Origin: Chryseobacterium carnipullorum
GTDB lineage: Bacteria > Bacteroidota > Bacteroidia > Flavobacteriales > Weeksellaceae
Assembly (NCBI RefSeq): GCF_900142785.1
Contig: NZ_FRCD01000003.1
Span: 62,001-126,000 of the forward strand
Direction: 5' to 3'
Length of the DNA stretch: 64,000 nucleotides
Shown here: positions 41,142 through 50,204 of the stretch, in pieces
Numbering within the stretch: position 1 is the first letter of the stretch
Layout of the letters: every line of letters begins with the position of its first letter
The notes under the pieces: model-generated
Told to the model about the DNA's origin: nothing
Databases searched by the model: none
The model's input: the letters and a program-made list of their open reading frames with translations, nothing else
Made by a program: the position numbers and the translations under genes

Positions 41142-44075
41142 TTAAAGAGTTGCCTGAAGACCAAAAGTGATCGTTCTCATCGCAGGATATCTGTAATACG
41201 TAGTTCCATCCAGTGACTGCTCCGGATCCATTCCTTTATGTTTGTAGAAAGTCAGAAGGTTTTCAGCCTGAACATAAATTCTAAACTTCTTCAGTCCCAG
41301 TTTTTCAAAATAATCAGAAGGAAGCGTATATCCCAGACTTACATTTTTAAGTCGGGCATAAGTCCCTGAATATAAAAACCTTGAAGAAGAAGAATTCCAG
41401 TTATTGGTTGTTGTGCTCAATGCAGGAACATCTGTGTTAGGATTTTCCGGAGTCCATCTGTTCAGCATTTCTGCACTCCAGGCACGTCCGCCAGAATTTC
41501 CGTTAGACATTAATGAGGTATAATCCGTATCCAGGATCTTTCCCCCAATCCTGAATGTTAACAATCCTGACAGATCAAAGTTTTTATACGCAATACTTGT
41601 GGAAAGTCCCCCTGTTAATTTAGGCAGTGCAGATCCCTGAAACGTTCGGGTCGCTTTTGCATATTCTGAGGTGGTTCCGTCTACTGTATTTCCGTTGGCA
41701 TCCTGATAAATATATCTCCATAAAGGTTTTCCGTTGGAAGGATCTACGCCTTTCCATTCCTGAATATAAAAATCATAAATAGAGCCTCCCACATCCAAAC
41801 GCTTGGTTCCGGTGATAACTGCTCCTTTGGGAAGCTTCGTAATTTTATTGTTTAAAGTGCTCAGGTTTAGGTCTACATTCCATTGGAAATTATCATTTTT
41901 AATTGGAGTAGTAAATAGTGAGAATTCAAAACCTGTATTTTGTATCGTTCCGACATTAAAAGGAAAATCACTGATTCCCAGGGAAGGAGCAACTGGCATA
42001 TTAAATAAAAGATCCTGACTTTTTCTTTTAAAATATTCGATATTCCCTTTCACTCTGTTGTTAAGAATGGCAAACTCTAAACCTACATTTAAATTAAGAT
42101 TGGTTTCCCACTTCACATCATTGGTCTGTACTTTTTCAAGAACCGTTCCCGGCTCTCCCAAGTTATTATAAAATTTGTATAATTCCTGATAAGCGTAATA
42201 AAGAGAAGATCCGTTGGGTCTTAAGAGTTTATCATTTCCCTGACCTCCATAACTTGCCCGCAAGGTTAATTGATCAAAGATGTTCAAATCCTTGATGAAA
42301 TCTTCATTTGAAGCTTTCCATGAACCTCCCACAGACCAGAATTTCCCCCATCTGTTATCCGCATAGAACCTTGAAGACCCATCTGCTCTTCCTGAAACAG
42401 ATAAAAAGTAGGTATTGTTAAAATCATATTCTGCTCTTCCCAGGAAACTTAAGAGTGAAAATTGATTGCTGTTTCCACTGAAGCTTCCCAATAATGCTGC
42501 TGCATCCGGCTCATAATAATAAGGAAGGGAAAACTGGCTTCTGGAACCGGAAATCGTCTGATAATCGTATTTATAAAATTCCTGCCCTCCTAAAACATTG
42601 ATATGATGCTTCCCGAATTTCTTGTCATAAGTCAGAATATTACTGGTAGTATAAGAAAGTGTTCTGGTGTTTGATCTTGTGACAGAACCCCCAATTTCAC
42701 TTCCCTCACCGATCAGCGGGTTTGAGTAATAATGTCCGTTGTAATTCACTAAATCAACAGAAAAACTGGTTTTAAATTTAAGTTCCGGAAGGAAAGTAAA
42801 TTCTAAAAATCCTTTTCCTGAAAAGTTATCTTCTTTATTTTCATTTTTATCCAAAGGCAACGTTGCTGCTGCATTCTGATTCTGCAATGCACTGGTAGGT
42901 CTGTACTTTCCAAAATCATAGATTCTGTTTCCATCTGCATTCAGCCTGTAGCTTCCGTCATCATTTCTTTCGTAATACGGATAGAATGAAGGAACCACTC
43001 TTGCGGCCTGGATGATATTATCCTGTCTGGAATCTGAAGACGGCGGTGCGTTCTGAATACTGTTGGTGTAGCTTAAATTCACACCGGCATTCAGCCATTT
43101 TTTAACTTCTGAATTGATCTTTAATCGGGTTCCGAACTTCTGAAACCCTGATTCAATTGCAATCCCTTTATCATCCAGATAACCTAGTGAAAAGAAGTAA
43201 TTGCTCTTCTCACTCCCTCCGCTGATATCAAAATCTACCTGGCTTCTGGAAGCGGTCCTTTGAAGAATATCTCTCCAGTCATCGTTCCATAAAGGTTTTG
43301 CTCCGGGAAGAAGTTTTCCGTCTGCTCCTACAGGTTTTGGATAGGCAGCTCCGTAAGGATTGATCCCAAGTGCCGAAACAAGATTATCACTTGCCATCTG
43401 CCCTGCCTTCTGAGAAGATATCTGAGTGGATTGGTAACCGTTTCTCAGTGCTTCCCAATACAATTGAAAATACTGATCTGTCGTTACCTGCTTATAATCC
43501 TTTACTGCCCTGCCGGAAAATCCCTGGCTGATATTAAAATTAACCCTTGATTCTCCTTTTTTGCCGGATTTTGTGGTGATGATAATGATTCCGTTAGCTC
43601 CCCTTGAACCGTATAATGAACTTGCCGTTGCATCTTTCAGAACACTGATGGATTCAATATCATTTGGACTGATAGAATTGATATTTCCATCAAAAGGAAT
43701 TCCGTCTACCACGTAAAGAGGATCACTTGAAGCACTTATTGATCCTACTCCTCTTATTCTGATGGAAGCAGTAGATCCCGGTTGGCCGGAAGCACTTACA
43801 GCCTGGATTCCTGCCACCTGCCCTTCCAGAGCTTTTGTAATATTGGTAACCGCTCTGTTATTGATCTTATCACTGGAGATGGTAGCCACCGAACCGGTAT
43901 AGCTTGTTCTTTTCGCTTTACCATAGGCTATCACAACCACTTCATCGATTTCTTTTTCTTGTATGGTATCTTTTTTCGGCTTGACTTGCTGCGCCTGTAC
44001 ACTGATCATCCCCAGGAAAAATACAGCGACTGGCGGAAGCCAAACCCTAGCATTAACTAAATTTTTGCTAATCAT
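41142..44075 (-). CDS. SusC/RagA-family TonB-dependent receptor under a SAM riboswitch
   Basis: Outer-membrane importer driven by TonB; 977 residues. A signal peptide ends at SVQAQ (about 28). There is no carboxypeptidase-regulatory-like domain; the TonB box and plug follow at once (EIDEVVVIAYGKAKR, IRIRGVGS, PLYVVDGIPFDG, ATASSLYGSRGANGIIIITTK). The C-terminal barrel runs to TFGLQATL. I used the ATG at 44075; the TTG at 44081 is just upstream. The leader holds a SAM-I aptamer and a terminator hairpin, so low SAM should raise expression. Confidence 0.95.
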   Translation of the reverse strand: MISKNLVNARVWLPPVAVFFLGMISVQAQQVKPKKDTIQEKEIDEVVVIAYGKAKRTSYTGSVATISSDKINNRAVTNITKALEGQVAGIQAVSASGQPGSTASIRIRGVGSISASSDPLYVVDGIPFDGNINSISPNDIESISVLKDATASSLYGSRGANGIIIITTKSGKKGESRVNFNISQGFSGRAVKDYKQVTTDQYFQLYWEALRNGYQSTQISSQKAGQMASDNLVSALGINPYGAAYPKPVGADGKLLPGAKPLWNDDWRDILQRTASRSQVDFDISGGSEKSNYFFSLGYLDDKGIAIESGFQKFGTRLKINSEVKKWLNAGVNLSYTNSIQNAPPSSDSRQDNIIQAARVVPSFYPYYERNDDGSYRLNADGNRIYDFGKYRPTSALQNQNAAATLPLDKNENKEDNFSGKGFLEFTFLPELKFKTSFSVDLVNYNGHYYSNPLIGEGSEIGGSVTRSNTRTLSYTTSNILTYDKKFGKHHINVLGGQEFYKYDYQTISGSRSQFSLPYYYEPDAAALLGSFSGNSNQFSLLSFLGRAEYDFNNTYFLSVSGRADGSSRFYADNRWGKFWSVGGSWKASNEDFIKDLNIFDQLTLRASYGGQGNDKLLRPNGSSLYYAYQELYKFYNNLGEPGTVLEKVQTNDVKWETNLNLNVGLEFAILNNRVKGNIEYFKRKSQDLLFNMPVAPSLGISDFPFNVGTIQNTGFEFSLFTTPIKNDNFQWNVDLNLSTLNNKITKLPKGAVITGTKRLDVGGSIYDFYIQEWKGVDPSNGKPLWRYIYQDANGNTVDGTTSEYAKATRTFQGSALPKLTGGLSTSIAYKNFDLSGLLTFRIGGKILDTDYTSLMSNGNSGGRAWSAEMLNRWTPENPNTDVPALSTTTNNWNSSSSRFLYSGTYARLKNVSLGYTLPSDYFEKLGLKKFRIYVQAENLLTFYKHKGMDPEQSLDGTTYYRYPAMRTITFGLQATL

Positions 44076-44097
44076 AATCAATTTTATTTATCATATA

Positions 44098-44134
44098 TTA
44101 AAAATTAACCCTTTGCAGAAAAGTCAGCAAAGGG
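44098..44134 (-). terminator. Terminator hairpin of the SAM riboswitch
   Basis: Minus strand CCCTTTGC, 10-nt loop, GCAAAGGG, then TTAATTTTT. It lies 25 nt after the aptamer and 23 nt before the susC ATG, where the expression platform is expected. Confidence 0.8.
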
Positions 44135-44159
44135 CATCGATAGATACGATTAACCAAAT

Positions 44160-44255
44160 GCTTATTTTCCCTTTAAAGGCTGAATGTAACACCTTGCGCA
44201 GGGGCAGGTTGTCAAGATATCACAGGGTCAGTTCCCTCCATCTTTCTTTATAAGC
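44160..44255 (-). promoter_or_regulatory. SAM-I (S-box) riboswitch
   Basis: Minus strand, 96 nt. P1 is GCTTAT (44255-44250) with ATAAGC (44165-44160). Between them come the S-box landmarks in order: AAAGAAAGATGGAGGGA (kink-turn side), ACTGACCC, TGTGATATCTTGACAACC, the P3 closing pair ACCT...AGGT, GTGTTACATTC and a P4 hairpin CCTTTAAAGG. Position by position it follows the known Thermoanaerobacter SAM-I aptamer. The predicted transcript start is about 11 nt upstream. Confidence 0.9.
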
Positions 44256-44272
44256 CGATCGAAATAGGTCTG

Positions 44273-44303
44273 CAAAGCTAAAAACAATTAGTCTACAAAA
44301 CAA
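44273..44303 (-). promoter_or_regulatory. susC promoter
   Basis: Minus strand TTG (44303-44301), 20-nt spacer, TAGCTTTG (44280-44273). Confidence 0.6.
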
Positions 44304-44310
44304 GTAGACT
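44290..44310 (-). promoter_or_regulatory. Inverted repeat over the susC -33 box
   Basis: AGTCTAC, 7 nt, GTAGACT; perfect 7-bp arms. The loop contains the -33 element. Probable binding site of a dimeric regulator, identity unknown. Confidence 0.5.
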
Positions 44311-44455
44311 TTAAAATATTTTATGATAGATTTTCAAAAATTAACGTAATTAAATTGTAAAAACCACAAAAATAGAGGCTTAAAAGCATTGCCAATTTCT
44401 TCAAATATGATAAATATCAGTAAAATATCACAAAGCGAATAGATGAGGAAATTTT
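44311..44455. other. AT-rich spacer between susC promoter and the HTH genes
   Basis: No gene or structure recognised in this stretch. Confidence 0.5.
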
Positions 44456-44485
44456 AAAACAAAAAATGACGTCAATGACGCCATT
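44456..44485 (-). terminator. Terminator of the three-gene HTH unit
   Basis: Minus strand AATGGCGTC / GACGTCATT with loop ATT, then TTTTTG and TTTT. Confidence 0.75.
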
Positions 44486-44541
44486 CTCAAATTTGTTTGA
44501 TTATTTATTAAAGTTTTAAATTAAAATTTATCTTATCATCA

Positions 44542-44868
44542 TTACTTGCTAAATATCTTTTTCCATTTTGCTACTGAGTTTCTGCTTAATCTAAACTCAT
44601 CAGCAACCTGTTTATTAGTATATCCATTTTTCTTCTGATAGTCTAAAATTTCCAAAATCGTATCCTTATCGTAAGACTTGTGTTTTTGATTGAATAGTGA
44701 AGTCTCCAGATCCTCAAAAGAAAAAATAAGTTGATTGAGTTTAATTACATCCAATACAGATAAAACTTTCTTTTGCAAAATAGAAGAACACAAAGCATAT
44801 TTCCCGGGATGCTTTTTTAAAATAATATCGGTATATATTTTTTTATAATCAGGTCCTGACTTTTCCAT
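44542..44868 (-). CDS. Small helix-turn-helix protein (third gene of the unit)
   Basis: 108 residues. The C-terminal helix-turn-helix is like the first domain of IS3-type OrfA: SYDKDTILEILDYQKKNGYT, KQVADEFRLSRNSVAKWKK. The N-terminal half (KKIYTDIILKKHPGKYALC) is helical. No DDE catalytic domain is nearby, so it is not a working transposase; a DNA-binding regulator is more likely. It overlaps the preceding gene by 20 nt. Confidence 0.75.
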   Translation of the reverse strand: MEKSGPDYKKIYTDIILKKHPGKYALCSSILQKKVLSVLDVIKLNQLIFSFEDLETSLFNQKHKSYDKDTILEILDYQKKNGYTNKQVADEFRLSRNSVAKWKKIFSK

Positions 44869-45061
44869 ACATTTTTCTGATTTCTATTGTAGACACATTT
44901 TCACTTTCGAAAAATATAAACATTCCTGTTTTTCTGTAAAACCCTCCGGTTTCACGAATATAAGTCCAACTATTGCTGGTATAGAAATTAAACTTTTCTC
45001 TCATCAGTTTTAAAACCGGCACATTAGTTTTAGTGAAGAGATCATCATGTTCATCTTTCAT
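44849..45061 (-). CDS. Small hypothetical protein (second gene of the unit)
   Basis: 70 residues from the ATG at 45061, which comes right after the TGA of the preceding gene; a GTG at 45076 would overlap it. Mixed alpha/beta character, MREKFNFYTSNSWTYIRETG, and a C-terminal FESENVSTIEIRKMYG. No family recognised. Tight overlaps on both sides argue that the three genes work together. Confidence 0.65.
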   Translation of the reverse strand: MKDEHDDLFTKTNVPVLKLMREKFNFYTSNSWTYIRETGGFYRKTGMFIFFESENVSTIEIRKMYGKVRT

Positions 45062-45062
45062 T

Positions 45063-45497
45063 TCATTCCATCTCACTATACTTACTTATCCACTTATACA
45101 GTGTTGTTTTGGGAATTCTGTATTCTTCTATAATTTGAAGTTTTGTTTTCTGCCTTGTATTTATTAATTCTAAAATAAAGTCTATCACTTGTCTGGTATA
45201 CAGTTTTTTTCTGAACTCAGGGAGACTAGTTCCTTTGATTGGTTCCAGAGTATCTGACTTATTTTCTGGTGAGAATAAAATAAGGTGCTGACAGTAAATT
45301 CTGAAAAAATCATACTCCAAAAGCTTGCACCATCGAAGAAGAACTTCGGTATCCATACTTTTCTGTTTATACATTGTATCTATCTCATCTTCTGTAGCTT
45401 GATGGAAATTACAGATCCGGACCATTGAGATCCCCGTATCTTCTACCCTTTTTCTTATACATTCTCCTATGTAAATCTCTTTAAAATTAAACTTCAT
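45063..45497 (-). CDS. Helix-turn-helix protein (first gene of the unit)
   Basis: 144 residues. The N-terminal ~70 look like a degenerate HTH (MVRICNFHQATEDEIDTMYKQKS, LLRWCKLLEYDFFRIY). The C-terminal ~45 are a clear IS-like HTH (KLQIIEEYRIPKTTLYKWISKYS). Such proteins are often labelled transposase in Chryseobacterium genomes, but there is no catalytic domain and no terminal inverted repeat. It is more likely a regulator. Confidence 0.75.
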   Translation of the reverse strand: MKFNFKEIYIGECIRKRVEDTGISMVRICNFHQATEDEIDTMYKQKSMDTEVLLRWCKLLEYDFFRIYCQHLILFSPENKSDTLEPIKGTSLPEFRKKLYTRQVIDFILELINTRQKTKLQIIEEYRIPKTTLYKWISKYSEME

Positions 45498-45615
45498 CAG
45501 GCTTATAATACTGTACTTTATTACGTCTCATCTTTACTTTTAATCTTTTGAAAAAGGAAAGAAGAACCTTTTACAGTTCCCCTTCCCTATTATTTAATGA
45601 ATTCTATAAATCAAA

Positions 45616-46863
45616 TTAATACAGTCTCTGGATAGATACATAAACTTCCAATGTATTATCTGAATTATTAGAGTCTGAAGTGACATTACCATTACCTGAA
45701 CTAGTAAAAGATTTATTATCAACACGTAAGGCATAATACACCCTGTACCATTTGTTATCCGGAGTCGTAATATCAAAAGTAACGGTTTCATTCCTTCCAT
45801 AAGTAAGATATACACCATCATCAAACTGTGCATAATTATTAGGGAAGATCAATAGATTGGCTCCATGTGAATCTCCTGTATGCGTGGATACCTCCGAAAC
45901 CCATACTTTCGCGTTTGCGGCAGTAATATTGTAAAGACGAGGATCAAAATTAGTAGAAGCATTATTTGAATCAAATGCGTTGGGAGAGGTTATAAAAGCA
46001 TCAACTCTGAAAGTATTATTAATGATTGGAAGGTCATTAAGATACTGGCTTAAAAGAAATGATGTTGTCTTACGTGGAATTGAAGAATGATAATAAACCA
46101 ATTCTCCCGGAGCTATAACGGCTCCAGCTCCTACTGTTGCGCTACAGGTTTGCCCACCGATATTTATTGGAAAAGTAGTAAGCGTAGGACTGGAAACAGT
46201 AGGTGATCCCGATACGGTATAGGTAAGAATTCCGGATCCAACATTAAAATTCCCGGCAGCAAGTGTTGCCACAAGCCCATTTACAGGTCCTATAGACTGA
46301 GCAGCATAAACACCTCCGTTTCCTCCTGTATAAGGTACACTCATTGTTCCTGTATAAGGGGTTCCCGAAGTATAGGTACCTGGAGAAAGAGTAACTCCAT
46401 TACAAGTAATGGTCCCTAAAGTTCCCGGAGCAAGAGAACCATTGCTGAACGTTCTCCACTCTGTTCCGTTCCAGAATACATAGCCTACATAATCAAGCCC
46501 GCCTGTTCCCAGATTATACACAAGCAGTCCAGCCACAGGCGAAGGTATCGTAGTCTGATCAGTCTGAGAGGTTAATGCGACTTTAGGACCAAGAAGTCCT
46601 TTTTTGCTTCCAACAGCAAGACCATCAACATTGACGTCTAAAATAGCAGATGCATTAGGGGTAGTAGTACCAATCCCTACGCTACCATCAGCAACTACTG
46701 TAAAATCATTAGCTCCCTGTAACGCAGTTGGCGCTCCGGTTGCAGGATTATCTTTTCTACCATCCACATGGAAAATACCACGAGGGTTTGATGTATTGAT
46801 TCCAACCTGGGAATATATAAGTCCGGAAGAAATAACGGCTAGAAATAATATCGTTTTTTTCAT
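45616..46863 (-). CDS. Secreted tail-fibre-like surface protein
   Basis: 415 residues from the ATG at 46863, which precedes a clean signal peptide (MKKTILFLAVISSGLIYSQ). The mature start VGINTSNPRGIFHVDG and SVGIGTTTPNASAILDVN is the repeated tail-fibre-like module common in flavobacterial surface proteins. The middle is Gly/Thr/Ser-rich and the C-terminal ~130 residues are a beta-rich domain I cannot name, with DNKWYRVYYALRVDN. No T9SS tail is evident. Function unknown, probably surface-exposed or adhesive. Confidence 0.75.
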   Translation of the reverse strand: MKKTILFLAVISSGLIYSQVGINTSNPRGIFHVDGRKDNPATGAPTALQGANDFTVVADGSVGIGTTTPNASAILDVNVDGLAVGSKKGLLGPKVALTSQTDQTTIPSPVAGLLVYNLGTGGLDYVGYVFWNGTEWRTFSNGSLAPGTLGTITCNGVTLSPGTYTSGTPYTGTMSVPYTGGNGGVYAAQSIGPVNGLVATLAAGNFNVGSGILTYTVSGSPTVSSPTLTTFPINIGGQTCSATVGAGAVIAPGELVYYHSSIPRKTTSFLLSQYLNDLPIINNTFRVDAFITSPNAFDSNNASTNFDPRLYNITAANAKVWVSEVSTHTGDSHGANLLIFPNNYAQFDDGVYLTYGRNETVTFDITTPDNKWYRVYYALRVDNKSFTSSGNGNVTSDSNNSDNTLEVYVSIQRLY

Positions 46864-46885
46864 TGTTCGAATTGTTTTTTTTAAA

Positions 46886-46929
46886 TTAAAATAAAATGGT
46901 AAAAGCTGTTTTGGGAATACTTTTACCAT
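46886..46929 (-). terminator. Terminator of the exported basic protein gene
   Basis: Minus strand ATGGTAAAAG / CTTTTACCAT, 14-nt loop, then TTTATTTTAATTT. Confidence 0.7.
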
Positions 46930-46963
46930 AGTAGCATCATTGGTGTAATTTTTATAGAAGCAT

Positions 46964-47506
46964 TTATGTTTTATGTAATATTTTATAGTAAGCAGCAGAT
47001 CCTGGAGGAGGCCTGATACAACTGTACTCATCCGGTAAAAATGTTTTCGCGGAAACTTTTAAAAAATTAATCTTTGTTTTTTCAGAAGGAAGCCTTAAAA
47101 ATAAAAGCCGGATAAAAAAGGAAAAGTCAGAGGTATGCTGACCGTTTTCCTTTATGGCCTGAAGTTCATTAAAAATCCAGGATTTATATTTTTTGTCCTG
47201 ATCCTGATTGGATATTTCTATTCTATAACAAGATAAGTCTCCAGCTTTTCTTTTATCAGCTACGCTTTTTTCCTTTTTTGCTATCTGGGATTTTCGCAAA
47301 GGACGTTTTACAATAGTTTTGTCAACTACAATATCCTTTTTTATCGTTTTGATTTCCGAATTGTACAATTGATCAGCTCCTGAAATAACGGTTCCTTCAA
47401 GAATATATATTTCAGTTGGTCGTTCAAAATTTTTACGCTCAGCCGAATTCTTCTTATTTCCTGCCTGTAAAAAAGAACACAAAATAACCATCGCCCCAAA
47501 AAACAT
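46964..47506 (-). CDS. Exported basic hypothetical protein
   Basis: 180 residues from the ATG at 47506, which gives a short signal peptide (MFFGAMVILCSFLQA). An ATG at 47563 would fall at the predicted transcription start (-7 box at 47568-47575). The mature protein is Lys-rich (KRPLRKSQIAKKEKSVADKR) and ends with CIRPPPGSAAYYKILHKT. No family recognised. The Cys-x2-PPP end loosely recalls the PP tails of the small Cys proteins at 16-30 kb, but the rest differs. Confidence 0.65.
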   Translation of the reverse strand: MFFGAMVILCSFLQAGNKKNSAERKNFERPTEIYILEGTVISGADQLYNSEIKTIKKDIVVDKTIVKRPLRKSQIAKKEKSVADKRKAGDLSCYRIEISNQDQDKKYKSWIFNELQAIKENGQHTSDFSFFIRLLFLRLPSEKTKINFLKVSAKTFLPDEYSCIRPPPGSAAYYKILHKT

Positions 47507-47563
47507 TTTTTTTAGAGGCAAAAGGATGGTTACCTGATGAATTTTAACTTTCGGAACAAACAT

Positions 47564-47963
47564 TTCGCAAAATTACGTTTGCTGCTAAATCAAAAAAGAA
47601 CACAACAAATGAAAAACAGGAAAATCACTTAAATTTTTCAAATAAATGAAAATCAAATTATTAGATCAATGATTTTCAATAAAACACTGACATAACTCTA
47701 CTTTTTCACAACAAATAAAAAATTCAATGTAAAAACAAATACAACAGGATGCTAAAAGATGGATTACGATAAGATTTTTTACTACAACTTCTTATTGTTT
47801 ATATTCTAAATTTTAAAAAGACATTAGATATGATCAGAAAAGATCTACGCTCATTACATAAGGAAGGAAGAAATAACTATTCAGGATAAACCTGTAGGAG
47901 CATCTGCAAAGTAATCTTAACCAAGATGTATAGAAATTATTTATCTTTGGATAAATTTTTCAC
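47564..47963. other. Intergenic region before aroQ
   Basis: 400 nt, very AT-rich. It contains minus-strand -7 box TAATTTTG (47575-47568) for the exported protein and plus-strand TATCTTTG (47942-47949) for aroQ. No gene or RNA structure seen. Confidence 0.55.
47942..47949 (+). promoter_or_regulatory. Candidate -7 box of aroQ
   Basis: TATCTTTG, 14 nt before the aroQ ATG; no -33 TTG at usual spacing. Confidence 0.4.
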
Positions 47964-48374
47964 ATGAGAATACTTATCATTAACGGTCCAAATCTTAATC
48001 TATTAGGTACAAGAGAACCGGAAATCTACGGTACTGTATCGATGGCAGATTATCTGGAAAAACTGGAAACTGAATTCTCAGATGATGAGATCAGCTATTA
48101 CCAGTCCAATATTGAGGGGGAAATCATTAACAGACTTCAGGAAGATAATTTCGATGCTTTGATTATTAACCCCGGAGCATATACCCATTATTCCTATGCT
48201 ATTGCGGACTGTTTAAAAAACATCCCTCAACCCAAGGTGGAAGTTCACATCAGTAATATCTATAAAAGAGAGGAATTTAGACAGAAGTCTGTAACAGCAG
48301 CTAACACCGATGCTGTTCTATCAGGTTTTGGAATGAATGGATACAAACTGGCCTTATTAAGCCTAAAACTTTGA
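47964..48374 (+). CDS. aroQ: Type II 3-dehydroquinate dehydratase
   Basis: Third step of the shikimate pathway: removes water from 3-dehydroquinate. 136 residues, slightly shorter than typical (about 145). Catalytic and binding residues are present: NGPNLNLLGTREP with Arg17, Tyr22 (EIYG), NPGAYTH at 69-75, His95 (EVHISNIYKREEFR) and Arg106. Cytosolic dodecamer in known homologues. Single gene with a bidirectional terminator shared with pckA. Confidence 0.96.
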   Translation: MRILIINGPNLNLLGTREPEIYGTVSMADYLEKLETEFSDDEISYYQSNIEGEIINRLQEDNFDALIINPGAYTHYSYAIADCLKNIPQPKVEVHISNIYKREEFRQKSVTAANTDAVLSGFGMNGYKLALLSLKL

Positions 48375-48427
48375 TACTATTGCCGCTGATTCTGATTTCC
48401 AAAGAGAATTTCTAGGGATAAAAATAA

Positions 48428-48459
48428 AAAAGCCTCATCGTTGATGAGGCTTTTATTAT
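48428..48459. terminator. Bidirectional terminator between aroQ and pckA
   Basis: AAAAGCCTCATC / GATGAGGCTTTT with loop GTT, T-run on the plus strand and A-run giving T on the minus strand. Confidence 0.92.
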
Positions 48460-48460
48460 A

Positions 48461-50077
48461 TTAAATAGTCTGTTGCTGAAGCTGAGGTCCTGAAGAAATT
48501 AATTTCTTCCCTTCTTCCGTGTCACAGTACTGTTCAAAGTTTTTGATATATCTAGCAGCAAGGTCTTTTGCTTTTTCTTCCCATTCTGAAGCATTGCTGT
48601 ATGTTTCTCTAGGATCAAGGATCCCTTCAGAAACATTGGGAAGTTGTGTTGGAATTTCAAGATTCATGATTGGAACATGAGCTTTAGGAGCATTTTCAAT
48701 AGAACCATCAATGATGGCATCGATAATTGCTCTTGTATCTTTCAGAGAAATTCTTTTTCCAGTTCCGTTCCATCCTGTATTCACCAAATAAGCTTTAGCG
48801 CCATGTTCCTTCATTTTACCAATCAATGTCTTAGAATACATGGTAGGATGAAGGGTAAGGAATGCTTCTCCGAATGCAGGAGAGAAAGATGGTTCCGGTT
48901 CAGTGATTCCTCTTTCCGTACCTGCTAATTTAGAAGTATATCCACAAAGGAAGTGGTATTGTGCCTGGTTTTCATCTAGGATAGAAACCGGAGGCAATAC
49001 TCCAAATGCATCAGCAGAAAGGTAGACGATCTTTTTAGCATGTCCTGCCTTGGATGGAAGAACAATCTTATTGATATGATAAATTGGGTAAGATACTCTT
49101 GTATTTTCGGTGATAGATCCGTCTTTATAATCAGCAATTCCGTTGTTTACCACAACATTTTCAAGAAGCGCATCTCTTTTGATTGCTCTGAAAATATCCG
49201 GTTCTTTTTCTTCAGAAAGATCGATTACTTTGGCATAACATCCGCCTTCATAGTTGAATACGCCGTTTGTGTCCCAACCATGCTCATCGTCACCAATAAG
49301 GAATCTTTTCGGATCTGCAGACAAAGTTGTTTTTCCCGTTCCTGAAAGACCGAAGAAAAGAGCTACATCTCCTTCTTCACCTACATTTGCAGAACAGTGC
49401 ATAGAAGCCATTCCTTTCAATGGAAGATAGTAGTTCATCATTGCAAACATCCCTTTTTTCATTTCACCGCCGTACCAAGTACCTCCGATGATCTGTATTT
49501 TTTGGGTAAGGTTGAACATAATGAAGTTCTCAGAATTCAATTCCTGAGCTTCCCAGTTCGGGTTGGTCGTTTTGGAACCGTTGATCACTGTGAAATCCGG
49601 CTCTCCAAAGTTTTCCAGCTCATAGTGAGACGGACGGATAAACATATTAGTAACGAAATGCGCCTGCCACGCTACTTCAACGATGAACCTTACTTTTAGC
49701 CTTGTATCTGTATTGGTACCACAAAAAGCATCCACTACATAAATTTTCTTAGCTTCAGAAAGCTGGTTCAGCACTAATCCTTTACAAGCATCAAAAGTTT
49801 CTGCAGTGGTAGGAAGGTTTACTTTTCCATCCCAGAAAATTGTGTCTCTTGTAACATCATCCTGAACTATATATCTGTCTTTAGGTGAACGACCTGTGAA
49901 AATTCCAGTTTTTACTGATACTGCACCAGATTCTGTAAGTTCAGCTTCCTCAAAGCCTTGATTTTCAGGAGACACTTCAGCCTGATATAACTCTTCGTAA
50001 GATGGGTTATAGACCAATTCGTAATTTCCTTTAATCCCTAATTTTTCTAAATCCTGGATGATTTTAGCGTGTTTCAT
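48461..50077 (-). CDS. pckA: ATP-dependent phosphoenolpyruvate carboxykinase
   Basis: Converts oxaloacetate plus ATP to PEP plus CO2 plus ADP, first step of gluconeogenesis. 538 residues, normal length. The P-loop GLSGTGKTT is at 243-251, the second kinase motif [10 protein letters not shown] at 259-268, and TGRSPKDRY at 61-69 binds substrate. Transcribed alone, with a -7 box at 50113-50120. Confidence 0.98.
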   Translation of the reverse strand: MKHAKIIQDLEKLGIKGNYELVYNPSYEELYQAEVSPENQGFEEAELTESGAVSVKTGIFTGRSPKDRYIVQDDVTRDTIFWDGKVNLPTTAETFDACKGLVLNQLSEAKKIYVVDAFCGTNTDTRLKVRFIVEVAWQAHFVTNMFIRPSHYELENFGEPDFTVINGSKTTNPNWEAQELNSENFIMFNLTQKIQIIGGTWYGGEMKKGMFAMMNYYLPLKGMASMHCSANVGEEGDVALFFGLSGTGKTTLSADPKRFLIGDDEHGWDTNGVFNYEGGCYAKVIDLSEEKEPDIFRAIKRDALLENVVVNNGIADYKDGSITENTRVSYPIYHINKIVLPSKAGHAKKIVYLSADAFGVLPPVSILDENQAQYHFLCGYTSKLAGTERGITEPEPSFSPAFGEAFLTLHPTMYSKTLIGKMKEHGAKAYLVNTGWNGTGKRISLKDTRAIIDAIIDGSIENAPKAHVPIMNLEIPTQLPNVSEGILDPRETYSNASEWEEKAKDLAARYIKNFEQYCDTEEGKKLISSGPQLQQQTI

Positions 50078-50112
50078 TTTACTTATATTTTCTATTTCTT
50101 TATTGGGTTCAA

Positions 50113-50120
50113 CAAAATTA
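50113..50120 (-). promoter_or_regulatory. Candidate -7 box of pckA
   Basis: The minus strand reads TAATTTTG, 35 nt before the ATG; no -33 TTG. Confidence 0.4.
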
Positions 50121-50204
50121 ATATTAATTATTTGTTAAAGGTGGTTTAAATATAATGATATAAGTCAGAATGACAAATAAAAAAAAAGGATTGTAAATTA
50201 CTGA

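Noticed and set aside
44542..45497. Insertion sequence
   Set aside because: HTH motifs recall transposase OrfA, but there is no DDE domain, no terminal inverted repeats and no target-site duplication.
45540..45585. Terminator after the tail-fibre-like gene at 45616
   Set aside because: The possible stem on the minus strand has several mismatches; I cannot support it.
47831..47889. 18-codon peptide before aroQ
   Set aside because: Short, no promoter or conserved character; likely chance.
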